A DNA stretch of 64,000 nt. It comes from Fremontodendron californicum. Taxonomy: Eukaryota > Streptophyta > Magnoliopsida > Malvales > Malvaceae. Location of the stretch: contig JAULJL010000002.1 in the NCBI GenBank assembly GCA_030761205.1, positions 23,663,010-23,727,009 of the forward strand, given 5' to 3'. The notes beneath the pieces are model-generated. The model saw only the letters and a list, made by a program, of their open reading frames with translations, was not told the origin of the DNA and searched no databases. A program made the translations under genes and the position numbers. Positions 48,068 through 60,033 of this stretch are shown here, in pieces. Each line of letters opens with the position of its first letter. Position 1 is the stretch's first letter.

Positions 48068-48722
48068 GTTGGAATAAACTTAAAAACTATGGGCAACTCA
48101 GTCGCACTCCAATTGGTTAGTCTATATCCTGGTGGACAAGGTCGCACCATCCAGTTCGCACTACCACTTTCCATCCCTTCTTTCTTGGTCATGCAAATCA
48201 CCATATCCTGAATCTGCCCCTCTTTATTCACATGGAATTTTTCAAAAGCTTGCTCGATCATCACAAGTACATCCTCTGAATTCTTTTCCCTGAATAGAAA
48301 ACCAGCAGAGCGGAAGTTATGAAGGATTGGTGGGAAAGTCATGGGTTCCCATTCAATATCCATACCTGTGAGACGGGCCATTCTTCTTTGCCTATTTTTT
48401 TCAACCGTCTCATGGGCCTTCGAAAGATACCCTAAGACAAACCGATCTTTCTTTCCCACTGCTTCCATTGCTCGAGCCATCCCTTAAAGATATTTCACCA
48501 AACCTTTTTCAGCACCGTAGCCTTTTCCCACGGTGGTTCTTACTCCCAGCCTTGTATTCTTGGACAACCTTCGCTTTGGAATTTTTCATCCTTCAGCGAC
48601 GAAAACAGCATTTACGAATTCCAAAGATCGAAAAGAATATTCTACGGCATCTTCGTTGGGCTCGACATAAAGAGATTCAATATATGCGGAGGCTATTATG
48701 TTTTCTTCTCCTAATATAGTGA
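48068..48722 (-). pseudogene. pol: O1 protease-RT linker (end of first pol exon)
   Basis: After a frameshift near 48730 the frame reads ITILGEENIIAS and SFRSLEFVNAVFVAEG, then a stop. From 48480 it is open to the predicted splice donor, with RRMARLTGMDIEWEPMTFPP and FRSAGFLFREK. This matches the poorly characterised linker that follows the protease in Ogre/Tat Pol. Three interruptions make it non-functional. Confidence 0.7.
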
Positions 48723-50105
48723 TCAAACGCCTTTCATCACAAATTTTAGCTTTTGTTGGAGAGACGAGGGTACAGCCCTAGCTGAATGTATCCATGGCCT
48801 TCCCAACAAGAAATTATAAGACGGATTAATATCCATGACCTGGAAGTTCACCGTATAAGTGCATGGGCCTATTTCCAGAGGAACCTCAATAGTTCCCATA
48901 ACCTCTCTCCATGTACCATCGAAAGACCTAACCACTGTACAACTCGGTATCATATAAGATATATCCATTGGCAACTTGGATAGGGTTGCTAAGGACATCA
49001 CATTTAATGAAGAACCATTGTCCAAAAAGACCTTTGGTAATATGTGCCCCTTACAAGTGGTAGTTATATGGAGAGCTTTCGTTGACCCAATATCATTGGG
49101 TGCTATCTCCTCATAGCAAAAAAATATATAGTCGTCCACTGCGATGTTTCCCACCAGCCTGTCCAATTTTTCTACTGATATGTTATTAGCCATGTATGCC
49201 TGATTCAATACTTTTAACAAGGCATTCCTGTGTGGCTCTGAATTCAAAAGCAAAGATAAGATTGAAATTCTAGCTGGTTGACGTTGCAGTTGTTCAACCA
49301 CGCTACACTCACTGTGCTTTATGAATTTTAACAACTCGTAGGCTTCCTTCTCACATATCGGTTCTTTTATTCTGTTAACCGGGGCTGATCCTCTCTTCGT
49401 TTCTTTTGACAAATCCATCTCAATATGGATTGGCTCAGCTATTTTTTTCCCTTTGTCTGCTCCTCTGTCTTTCCCTGTTAACCCCTGTTCAGTAGCCTCA
49501 GGAGCATAACACATTCCGCTTCGGGTTAAATGCCCCATGCCTTTGATATCTTGCTGACTCGAGGAGCCAGGCATAACCATGCTGCAGTCGTATTTCCATG
49601 GTGCAGCTTTGTTTTCCTTGTATGAAAAGGAAACAGGTAAATCAATGATTAACTTAGATGCACTTTCCTCAACGACTAGCATAACTTTCTCCTCTGGTTC
49701 ATCATAATAGATGATCAAGGGTCTTTCTATCCCGTAGCTAGCTGTATTCTCAATAACTTCTATTTCCTCTTCTATCTCTTCGTAGAATTGGGCTTCCCCA
49801 TTATGCATTATTTTTTGGACTTTAACCAGAAAGTCTCCGCAGTCTTGCATGACATGACCTCCACACTTATGGGACGGGCACCAATTTTGCACCCTCTTTG
49901 CCACCATTTTTAGACTGTGTGCATCTTCCCCCATTCCTGCCTTGACCATTTCAACCCATACTGTCAACATCGGAGTCTTGACTTCCCAAATATCCCTTTT
50001 TAATCTTCTGACTTCCCCGGTCAATATTGCATTTACCCGATTCCCAGCATGATCGGGCAATGGGTTTCCTACTACGTTCGACCCATTTTTTGACCCAAAC
50101 TTCAC
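48723..50105 (-). pseudogene. pro: O1 protease with second zinc-knuckle-like motif
   Basis: A 460-codon open stretch in the same frame as gag. Near residue 75 CPSHKCGGHVMQDC has the C-x2-H-x4-H-x4-C spacing of a second knuckle. A long variable linker follows. The protease domain lies near residues 340-455: FLDNGSSLNVMSLATL holds the catalytic Asp in the D-N-G-S form used by this lineage, and NFLLGRPWIH is the conserved C-terminal part. The domain itself is uninterrupted, but it depends on an upstream gag that is broken, and the frame ends at a stop just after KLKFVMKG. The enzyme would have cut the Gag-Pol polyprotein. Confidence 0.87.
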
Positions 50106-51809
50106 AACTCCAGCATTGATCAGGCTTTGGACTTTCTTTTAAAAGGCCAGGCAATCTTCGGTCGAATGTCCTTGAATTCCTACGTGGTATGCGCAGTTAG
50201 TATTTGCATTATACCATCTTGGATATGGAGGTGTCAGAGGTTTGAGGTACACGAATACAACAAGTTGACCCTGCAATAGTTTAGGATATAGCTCACCATA
50301 GGTAGTAGGAATCGGATCAAATTGGGGTTTTTGATCGTTCCTTGGTGAACGTTGGTCATTGCGCTCGGGACCTTGAGTGTTTGGGATCGTATTTTGAGGA
50401 AGGGTTATTTGAGGGGATATACCAGTTGGGAATGGCTGTTGTGGTATATTGATATATGGGAATGGATTTTGGGTAAGGTGGTTCACATTGGGGTAATAAG
50501 GATTATACCCCGGGAAAGGTGTGTAAGGTGTCATAGGTGCATAAGATGCGGTAGAGTATAAGGCCTTGGTGGTGTATATGGTGTAGGAGGTGTATAGGGG
50601 TATTGGCTGAAACTTACTGCATGTGTTTCCTCCTTCTTCTTTGCAGGAAAAACTCTCTTTTGGGTAGCAGACTCACCCTCTTCCATCTTCCCGTTTTAAA
50701 TAGCAGAGTCTATCATCTCCCCAGATATTACCATATCTGCAAAGTCCTTGGTGGCGTTTCCCACCAATTTGTCATAATAGGGTGCTTTCAAGGTGTTGAT
50801 GAAAAGCACTGTGGTTTCTTTGCTAGTTAAAGGGGGTTGCACTTGTGTGGCCAGATCCCTCCACCTCTACAAGTATTATTTGAATCTCCCATTGGACCTC
50901 TTTTCCATATTCTGTAACGATAGCCTATCAGGTACCATGTCAGACACATGCTTATAATATTCCATAAAAGCCTTGGCTAAATCCGTCCATGAATGAATCT
51001 TGATACGGCTCAGTTGATTGTACCATCGGGTTACTGACCCTGTTAAGCTATCTTGGAAACAATGAATAAGCAATTTCATCATCATGCCCCGTCATCCTTC
51101 TGTAGTACATGGTCAGATGTGCTGATGGGTTGGTAGTCCCATTATACTTTTCAAAGTCTGGTACTTTGAACTTTGGGAGAATTACTATATCGTGTACTAA
51201 GCTCATCTCTTTGGCATCCAGACTGCCAAATAATTCTGCCCCTTCAACTGCCCTTAACCTTTCCTCCAGCAGCTGGTACTTTTTCTAGGATTCAGCGGTT
51301 TCAACCCTCTTCAATTCAGTCATTTTTGCCCTTTCTTTTTCAGCCATTTCTTCAAAGTCTGGAACTTCCACCTCAATTGGATAAACCCCGATATTACCCC
51401 TTTTAGGACCGAAATTTTGTGCTTCGGCTGCTGGTTGGATATAAATGCAAGATGCTGCTCCAGTCGGAAGTTCATTTCCCACAGGTTGGGATATCTGGCC
51501 ATTCTTCTGTACCACTTCTGGTCGGTCAACCTGATTCACTGCCCCCATTCCGGTAACTGAATTTTCTCCTGGCCACTTCTGCCTCATCATGGTACTCATC
51601 ATCTCCATGAGTTTTGTCATTTTTTCCCGTGTCTCCTCTTGAGACTTAGCTAACTGTTCCTGCAGTTCTTTTTGAATTCTTTCCATCCTTTCAATTCTAG
51701 CAAGCTGGTCGTTCTCCATAGCTCTTGCCTGAGATCGAGTATTGTAAGGGTGTCGAAAGTCTGATTCTTTCTGAGTGCGACCAATTGTACCTTTAGTTTT
51801 AAAAACCAT
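50106..51809 (-). pseudogene. gag: O1 gag
   Basis: It starts at MVFKTKGTIGRTQ. The N-terminal region has a coiled coil at about residues 31-75 (ARIERMERIQKELQEQLAK). A stop at 51285 is read through by homology to KYQLLEERLRAVEG. The capsid domain is split by a frameshift near 51080 (HCFQDSLTGSVTRWYNQL in the second frame) and has stops near 50876. A second shift returns to the first frame, with a proline/asparagine-rich linker and a knuckle-like CAYHVGIQGHSTEDC near 50160. One more stop at 50139 separates it from the protease frame. Domain order matches N1 module 2. Confidence 0.87.
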
Positions 51810-52256
51810 GGATTAGAAATTATTGACACATCTCTTATTTTACTTTATAAAAATGAATGAATGATTGAATGAATGAACAAGTGTTAATGAATGAACAACT
51901 AAGTAGATGACTAAGTGTATGAACCTAAATGACTAATTATAAAGAATAAATGAATGGACAAATAAATAAATGACTAAGTGTATGAACAATTTGTAAAGAA
52001 TAAATGAATGAATGATTATGGATATAAATGAATGAACAAATAAAATATATAAAATAAAGAACAAATGAATGATGAATGCATTTAAAAGTATTGGCCCCGG
52101 GATAATTCCAACCAAACGGTCTTTCATTGATTTCCTGGAACTAAATGCATCAAAGAAAATATCCCTGCTTAAGACAATATGATAATCTGTCTCTCCTAAA
52201 AAATGTTATTACAAAATACTTGTCCTATAGTAACTCCCTCGGATCTTGGTTCTTTT
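51810..52256 (-). other. O1 spacer between ORF1 and gag
   Basis: Low-complexity GAAT/GAATGAAT-type repeats on the + strand (about 51850-52080), then an ordinary AT-rich stretch. No coding region. Confidence 0.6.
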
Positions 52257-53335
52257 TCACTGTCCTCTTTTGACTGCCTTGCTCTTCCATCTGACCCCTA
52301 CTTGTTCATGACCCTTTGACATGTCAGCAGAAGCATCACCGTGTAAGCTTTCCTTAGCTTGTTTCTCCAGTTGATTTGCTCGGGCTTCCTCATGCTTTGC
52401 TTTTTCTGCCAAGTAGTTTTTCTCCTTCTTGAGGTTTCTGACTTCTTGTTCCCATTCCCCGAAAGTCTTGAGAGTCCCCTAGAATTTGAGCTTGAAACGG
52501 TACCTCTTTTTCTCCAAGTGTAATTCATGAAGATCGCTTTTAACAGTGTCCTGCTCTCTCTTGATCTTTTCCTTTTCTCTTTCTCGGGTTGGTTCCCTAT
52601 TTTTCATATCCTCAAGCTCTTCTTGCAAACGGGCAATTTCCTTGCTCAATTGGGCCTTTTCTTTTTCTAATTCTGCCCTTGCGATTTCTAACTCCGATGG
52701 CGTTTCCTTGGGCGGCGAACTCAAATGCTGAACTTCTTCCCCATCTGATGTCAACAACCTCGATGAGTTTCCTTCCATGCTACCACAATCTCACCTACCT
52801 TTCCCGAATATCCATCTTCTCCATAAGCAAATTCCAAATTACTAAGGTCATGGGTCATCGGAGTAAATTGACGGGATTATGATTGCCTCAGTACTAGCAG
52901 TGGTGTATAGCTTACTTCTCTCCATACTCCCAATAATGGAACAAAAGCTTTATCTTCGCACTTGTACAATGTCGGCATAGGAGCTATCCATAGAGCTCTC
53001 CAAACTATCATTTCAGCCCTGATATTCCGGAATATGTTGATCCATTGTTCCTTAGTCTTATTTTCAAGCCAATCCCTCTTAAGAAATTCACCAATTGGTG
53101 CAAAAGATTTCTAGTATGAGCGAAGAGGGAAATTCTCCCGTTTAAAAAAATAGCTCTAAACCCATATGTAAAGGAGCTATATACAACCTAGAAAAAGCCA
53201 TTTTCCTTCCCGTCTACAGAAATTCAGGAATCAGACTGTTTCTGCTATAATTGCCAGGGCTGGGTTTATCCTTTGCTCAAGCCTCTCGAAAAAATCAAAT
53301 ATCGCCACATCCGCATGCCCTAATGTCTTCGGGAA
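52257..53335 (-). pseudogene. O1 ORF1: extra ORF upstream of gag
   Basis: The C-terminal third (52778-52257, one frame with a stop at 52479) is a strong coiled coil: ELEIARAELEKEKAQL, then EARANQLEKQAKES. Upstream, in a frame shifted by one near 52770, 53335-52780 encodes a conserved domain with four stops: IFDFFERLEQRINPALAIIA, FLNFCRREGKWLFLGC, EQWINIFRNIRAEMIVWRAL, TLYKCEDKAFVPLLGVW and LEFAYGEDGYSGKVGEI. From memory this resembles the plant domain DUF7745 that precedes gag in Ogre-like elements; I could not run a search. Function is unknown. The N-terminus appears truncated, and N1 lacks this ORF altogether. Confidence 0.7.
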
Positions 53336-54120
53336 GATAACTACGAGGCATTATAACACCCGTGGGATGAAATACCAACACTTATTACGAGGCATTGTGA
53401 TGCACGTTCATCATTGTCCGATTTTCAAAAATAAACTTATTCGGAAAGTAGAATAGAAGGTAAAAGGATTGGAAATATTCTTCCATGTGTTCTTAACTTC
53501 GAGATATCTAATTGGAAATTTGGCATGGCTTCGCCTAGGTTTACTATATGAAGGTGATTATGTTCTAAAAGCCCCGAATTGTTCGTCACTGTCGCCGGTG
53601 AAGACTAGTAAGGGACTCCGATAAAAACGGGTTCAATTCGTTAGAGTCTATTTCCCTAGCCCATGCGGATTGTCAATCACAAAGGTTTAGGTAATTTAGT
53701 ACTTCGAAAGTATTTCACTAGCCCATGCGGATTGTTAATAATGAAGGCTTAGTTACTTTGCTCCCACCTAAAAGGACGGAACCCGGGTATAGGATTCATG
53801 ATATGCAAATGCAGGTGTAGTGTGTGAGGATAAATAACAAACCTTTCACCACCCATTCTACATCCCTCATTCTAAATGCCCCAACAAGTTTAAACAATAT
53901 AAATCATCAATTTATCAATAAATGAATATATGCATCAAAATAACCAGAGAACAATTATAATATGTATGCACATGAATATGGACATATTAAAAACATTTTG
54001 TTATTTTTGAAATTATCCTTATTTTTTAAAAAAATGTGGGAATTAAAATTAAATACCAATTAAACCAACAAAACCGAGACTTTGATAACACACGACTAAT
54101 TCTAGGCCTGACTCTCTAAT
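53336..54120 (-). other. O1 leader
   Basis: Homologous to the N1 leader (39900-40679), including 'cgccggtgaagactagtaagg' and two 'agcccatgcggatt' blocks. No coding region. Confidence 0.65.
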
Positions 54121-54140
54121 AGTCCCTAGTGGAGTCACCA
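54121..54140 (-). other. Primer-binding site of O1 (mutated)
   Basis: The minus strand reads TGGTGACTCCACTAGGGACT three bases after the 5' LTR. It is the N1 primer site with three apparent C-to-T or G-to-A changes, consistent with methylation-driven decay. Confidence 0.8.
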
Positions 54141-56556
54141 AGCTCTCGCAACCTAAAAAAAATAGCAAGTCTCATCGCAAGACTTTATTATTCGTTAAGC
54201 ATGACATTAAAAAAAAAACGAGGAAAAGTTGACTTAATTCCTCTAGAAAAATGAAGCTTTTGAAAATGACCTTGAAAAAGACATGGAGTCATCACCAATC
54301 TTTTTAGCTAGGTGTGATCGGCCACCTATTAAAACCGGTTTCATAAAATATTTTAAAATTAATTAAAACATTTTTAAAACCAATTTCAAGTCTGCGTTTT
54401 AAACGAGAGAAATCAAAGAAACGGGTTCGGGACTCGGTTACGTGTGGGGAAGGATTAGCACCCCTACAACGCCCGTATAAATGGTACCTTATTAATCGTG
54501 TGTTATCTCAAGACTGGGTAAAAAGTTGGTTTTAAATTTAGTATCTCAAGTTAATTCCCAATTTAAAGAAAAATAATTCCATTTTTAATTGAAAGTGATC
54601 CGGAATTTATAAATTCAAAATTTTCCTATATTCCCCAACAAACGTGGCAAAATATAGAAATTTTTATTAGTTTGGAAAACTTTCCGAATCATTTTCATTT
54701 TAAAGAAGATATTCTGTTATTAATGATAATTGATGATATCCTCCCCAGCAAACCCGGCAGAGAACTCGTGAATTATTTTAACTCAGGAATATCTTTATTT
54801 TATTGAAAATCATTAACCTTTTGAAAACATTTTTAAAAGATATGAATATGTATATGCATGACATAAATAAAATGACATAGCAAAATCTAAATAATATAAT
54901 GCACCCTAAATGATATGATATAATTTAAATGTCTTAGCATATTCTAAATGAAATGAAATATTCTAAGTTATATGATACATTCTAAATGAAATGAAATGAC
55001 CTAGGTAACATAATATATTCTATATGAAATGAAATGTCCTAAGTCATATGATATATTCTAAATGAAATAAAATATCCTAAATGACATAATATATATCCTA
55101 AATGAAATGAAATAACCTAGGTAACATAATATATTCTACATGAAACGAAATGGCCTAGGTAACATAACATATTCTATATGAAATCAAATAATTTAAATGA
55201 CATGGCAAATATGAATGATATGGCATATAATTTAAATGACATGGAATATAAAATAATGCTATCATATAATATGCATGAAAATAAAAATGAAAATAATAAT
55301 GCATGAACATAGTATATGCTAAATAGTATGACAAAAAAAATAATTAAATAAAAAACATAGGATATCATGAAATATTCAAAACCATATAATAAACAATATA
55401 ACATCAAAAAATATAAATCAAAATAATAACAATACCATAGGAATTATCATAGCAAAAATCACATATTATATAAAATCCATGAATCTGGAAAATGCAATGC
55501 ATGAAAATGTATTTTTTCCTTTAATTAAGGAAATTCGTATATCAAAAAAGATATCCGGCTACCTTAGAAAAATATGTCAAATTAAATATTCTAAAACCAA
55601 AATACTTTGTGATTGTTTGAAAACAATTTTGAAAAGCTTAGATTAAAAAAAAAAAATTAGCTAAACCCTTTTTTAAATGGCTCTAATTTCCTAAGTTTAA
55701 AATCCCGGACTTGACCACCCTTAACCTGAGACTTAAAAAAATCGTTTTTAGAGTTTAAAAAGGCTTAGAAACTACCCTAAGTCAGTAGCTAAACTTCCTA
55801 ATCAGCCCCCTCTAAGTAACTTAAAAAAAAACAGAAAACTGATTTTTCTTCAAATTCAATTCTGACTCCACTATCCAGTTTTAAACCACGATTTTTTACC
55901 CTATTTTTAAAAATTCTAAAAAATCTAAAAAACATACTGGAGACTCAGGACATGTAAAACTACACGAGAAAAATCAGCTTAATTTTCTGATTAAAGATGA
56001 CTTCCCAAAAAAAATCGAGAAAGTACGAGTACTGGGTGAAAAAACTGTTTTGCCAAAACACATCTTTTGCCTTTGATAATATCATTCAAAAATCAAAGTA
56101 AAAATATTTAAGACTCAAAAAATGACTCACAAACAGTAGCTAGGAATTTTGAAAAGTTAGACAAAAATTGGCTAAGTAAAAAAAATCACAAAGGTAGAAT
56201 AATCAATTTGACAACTCTTTAATTTTCCACATGTATACTCAAGAGAGCATGACTTTGAACCATTAATTGGCCTAAGTCATTAGTCAAGTGGCATGGACAT
56301 GAAATGCATGAAAAATACAAAAAATATGATGCATGAAATGCATGAATTTAAACCTAAATGTCATGAAAAATGCATGGCATCAATAAAATGACCTAGACCT
56401 AAATGAACTTGCATGGCATTTAATGCAACCTAGGTATAAAATGCATGGACATGCATGGTCAAATAAACCAAACCTAACATCTAAAATATGCATGGCAATA
56501 ACACAAACACAAGGCATGCTTAAACCAAATACTCAACCAAATGTCATCTCACATTA

Positions 56557-56765
56557 TTTTGCTTTGTGTGTGCATTTTTGTTATGTTAGATGATAGGTTT
56601 GCATTCTCATGACGTTTGGTTGAGTATTTGGTTTAAGCATGCCTTGTGTTTGTAGATAAACTTCCTAATCAGCCATAAGGCATGCTTAAACCAAATACTC
56701 AACCAAATGTCATGAAAATGCAAACCTATCATCTAACATAACAAAAATGCACACACAAAGCAAAA
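56557..56765. repeat. Inverted repeat (89-bp arms) in O1 5' LTR
   Basis: 56557-56645 is the reverse complement of 56677-56765 with two mismatches, separated by a 31-bp spacer. The spacer contains 'taaacttcctaatcagcc', a string also found at about 55796-55807 and 19012-19023 in the same LTRs. A 26-bp string starting AAGGCATGCTTAAACC occurs three times directly (56511, 56677, 56791) and once inverted. The O1 3' LTR has only a single forward copy at 19731-19830. Confidence 0.9.
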
Positions 56766-57920
56766 ATATGCATGGCAATAACACAAACACAAGGCATGCT
56801 TAAACCAAATACTCAAGTATATGTAGTAGAAGAATATTAAAGCATCAAGACTAAAAAAATAACAAAAATAACATGACAAATCAAAGCAAAATAGCAAGAA
56901 CAAAAACATGGGCCATTCAGCCAAGACAAGAAATCAAGAGAAAAATGCAAGAACTTTTTTTAAGAAAAGATAAAGAAAAAACTTAAAAAGAACATTAAAA
57001 AACACTTATTTAAAAAGAAAAATCAAAAGAAAACTCACCAAAATAATAATCAAAAATGCAAAAACAAGAATGGAAAATCAAGAAAGTGCAAGAGTTGGTG
57101 CTAAAAGCAACCTCAATAAGCTATCTTTCAAGCTTTTTCTCTTCAAACTTTCTTTTCTTTTCTAAACTTTTTTTTTTGCTTTGGTGCAATGGAGAGAAAA
57201 CTCAGCAAAAAAAAGAGAGAAATATGAAAAATGAAGTGTTGAAAATGAAAATTCTGGATCTCCCTTAAGCTGGCTGAAACCTCCCTCTCTCCTCACTAGG
57301 ATGTTGTCATTTTTACTCTAACCAATTTCCATCCAAGGGCTAATGAATCAAGAGGTTTAAAACATGAAATTATCACCCTTATATTAAGCCATCAGCTGTC
57401 CATAATTATAGCTATTCAAGAATAATGTTGACACTCGTCCCTCTTCATGCATTGGCCCATATGGCTTATTTGCAAAGGCTTGATAAAAAAATCACTAACT
57501 AACTCTTAATTTTTGGCCTTTTGATTGAAATATCAGAAACTCCTTCCCTTCCCTTCCTTTGGCCTTGGCCGGCCAGCACCCCCTTTTCCAGCCCAAGTCT
57601 GATTTTTTTGAAAGGCAAGAGAAGCCCTTTTCGATTTCTTGGCTAAAACGACCTTTTTGCCCCACGAATGCAAATAAATGGAAAACGGACTCCAAATTCA
57701 AATTTTATTTTTTCAATGCTTTCAAAATAATAAAAAATTGAATTCTGGAAGTTTTCAAAATTTTCCGAGTCCGCTTGCTATTTATTTTGATTTTTTCTTC
57801 CAAAATTGCCCTTTTATGCCCCCACATTTTACCATTTTTTAAACGAGCTCCAAATCAAGATTTTTCTTCACCAATATCTTCCAAATAATTTAAAAGTGTT
57901 ATATGGAAGTTTTCATAATT

Positions 57921-58560
57921 TTTGGAACTCATTTGGTATTTTTTTGAGATTTATCTTCTTGAATTAATGCATAGGGCCCCGGGATTTGGCCATTTTGCAA
58001 ACGAACTCCGAATCAAGATTTTATTTCACCAATCTCTTCCAAATAATTTAAAAATGATATTTACAAATTTTCAGAATTTTTGGAGTTCATTTGCTATTTT
58101 TTCGGGATTTATCTTTTTGAATTACTACATAAGAGACCCGGGATTTGGCCATTTTACAAATGAACTCCGAATCAAGATTTTATTTCACCAATCTCTTTCA
58201 AATAATTTAAAAATGAGATTTTCAAATTTTCAGAAGATTTGGAGTTCATTTGCTATTTTTCCGGGATTTATCTTCTTGAATTACTACATAAGAGACTCGA
58301 GATTTGGCCATTTTGCAAACGAACTCCGAATCAAGATTTTAGTTTTCTAATCTCTTTCAAATAACTTAAAAATGATATCTACAAAATTTTAGAAGATTTA
58401 GAGTTCATTTGCTATTTTTTCGGGATTTATCTTATTGAATTACTACATTAGAGACCCGGGATTTGGCTATTTTGCAAATGAACTCTGAATCAAGATTTTC
58501 TTTTTCTAATCTCTTCCAAATGATTTAAGAATGATATTTTCAAATTTTCAGAAGCTTTGG
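57921..58560. repeat. 159-bp tandem array in O1 5' LTR (5 units)
   Basis: Units begin near 57921, 58080, 58237, 58396 and 58556, one more than in the 3' LTR of the same element. Confidence 0.8.
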
Positions 58561-59240
58561 AGTCCATTTTCTATTTTTCCTAAATTTTCCCATTTTGCCC
58601 TTTTACCTCCGAAACCTGGTTTTGCTCAAAACAAGTCCGATTTTTAGATTTTCTTCAAACTGAGCCTTGGGCTATCCTTTTTAATCAGTCTTCATCCATT
58701 AGGGGCTTTTGTCTTACAAAGTCGGGCCATTTAAGTAATTCTTCCCAATTTCACCAAAATCCACCAAAAACCTTAATTCTCAGTTTTCTCCCGGATTGAC
58801 TTCTCTTTCAGTTTTTCTTTCAAGTGGCTTCTCCATTACCAGTAGTCAGTGCTTATCTTTCATTTGGAACCTTCAATTTTGACCAATTCGATTGTTTAAG
58901 CATTTTTCCCAAATTTCTCGAATTCTGGTTTCTTTTCTTTTGAATCTCCAAATCCCAACTTCCAAACTCCATATCTTTCGATGCAGACCTCGGATTATCA
59001 AAATTATTTCGCCATTTTTCAATTGAACTTCAAATCTTGATTTTGAAAGTGTGTTGACTTTTTCACTAGTTGACTTTTGGGGGTTGAGTTTTTTCAAGTT
59101 TGGCTTTTTATGCTCGCCCTCTTAAACTAAGTCTCGGAGTACTACCTGTAGGATGAAAAAAGTCTTTTTACATTTTGAAACCTCAATTTAGGAAGAAAAC
59201 ATACATGTTTTAGTGGTCCGGAAAAAATTAGGTGTCTACA

Positions 59241-59245
59241 CATGC
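59241..59245. other. Target site duplication of O1, right copy
   Basis: CATGC, identical to 17360-17364. T1 LTR sequence resumes immediately afterwards. Confidence 0.92.
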
Positions 59246-60033
59246 ATACTATATAATATGTGATTTTTGCTATGTTAATTTTCATGATGGTGTTATTATC
59301 TTTGATTGAAATGTTTGATATTATATTAATTGTTATATGTTTTTGAATATTTCATGATATCCTATGCTTTTTATTTAGTTATTTATTTTTGTCACATTAT
59401 TTAGCATATACTATGTTCATGCATTATTATTTTCATTTTTATTTTCAATCAAATTATATGATAGCATTATTTTATGTTTCATGTCATTTAGATCATTTTA
59501 TTCCATTTAGAATATATCATTGACTTAGTATATTACATTTCATATTGAATATATCATGTTACCTAATAAATTCCGGATCATTTTAAAAAAAAAATGGAAT
59601 TATTTTTCTTTAAATTGGGAATTAACTTGAAATACCAAAATAAATATCGACTTTTTTACCGAGACTTCAGATAACACAAGATTAATAAGGTACGATTTTA
59701 CACGGGCGTTGTGGGGGTGCTAATCCTTCCCCACACGTAACCGAGTCCCGAACCCGCTTCTTTGATTTGTTTGGTTTAAAACGTAGACGTGAAATTGGTT
59801 TTAAAAAATATTTTAATTAATTTTAAAATGTTTTATAAAACCGGTTTTAATAGGTGGCCGATCACACCTAGCCAAAAAAGATTGGTGGCGACTCCATGTA
59901 TTTTTGAAGGTTATTTTCAAAATCTTCGATTTTCTAGAGGAATTAAGTCGACTTTTTCTCGGTTTTTATTAATGTCACGCTTAACGAATAATAAAGTCTT
60001 GCGATGAGACTTGTTATTTTTTAGGTTGCGACA
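59246..60033 (+). repeat. First T1 LTR, right part
   Basis: Continues the LTR broken at 17364 without loss: '…ccatattcatgc' joins 'atactatataatatg', as in the reverse complement of other LTRs. It ends with the conserved block 'aggtggccgatcacaccta…' and GGTTGCGACA at 60033. The bases after it are not the expected primer site. Confidence 0.88.

Larger units (their letters stand above)
17365..59240 (-). mobile_element. O1: Ogre/Tat-like gypsy element, nearly full length
   Basis: Both LTR ends, a 5-bp target duplication, primer site, polypurine tract, ORF1, gag, protease, RT, RNase H, second RNase H and integrase are all present on the minus strand. Without N1 and its duplication the element is 22,610 bp, within the range known for Ogre. 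The two LTRs differ at 6 of 360 positions in the stretch 18061-18420 against 54841-55200, so the insertion is not very old. Coding regions carry scattered stops and a few frameshifts, so it is no longer autonomous. N1 splits its second RNase H. Confidence 0.93.
54144..59240 (-). repeat. 5' LTR of O1
   Basis: 5097 bp, from TCTCGCAACC (the usual TGTCGC with one change) to GGTGTCTACA on the + strand. Same block order as the 3' LTR, but with five 159-bp units instead of four (57921-58560) and a fold-back rearrangement replacing several hundred bases near 56540-56815. Confidence 0.92.

Noticed and set aside
48468..48719. 83-codon + strand open frame opposite the protease-RT linker
   Set aside because: It is a shadow of the minus-strand pol reading frame.
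13881..60033. A solo LTR for T1 instead of part of a tandem element
   Set aside because: It is preceded by a polypurine tract and followed by 3' internal DNA and a second same-sense LTR; a solo LTR would be flanked by unique target DNA with a duplication.
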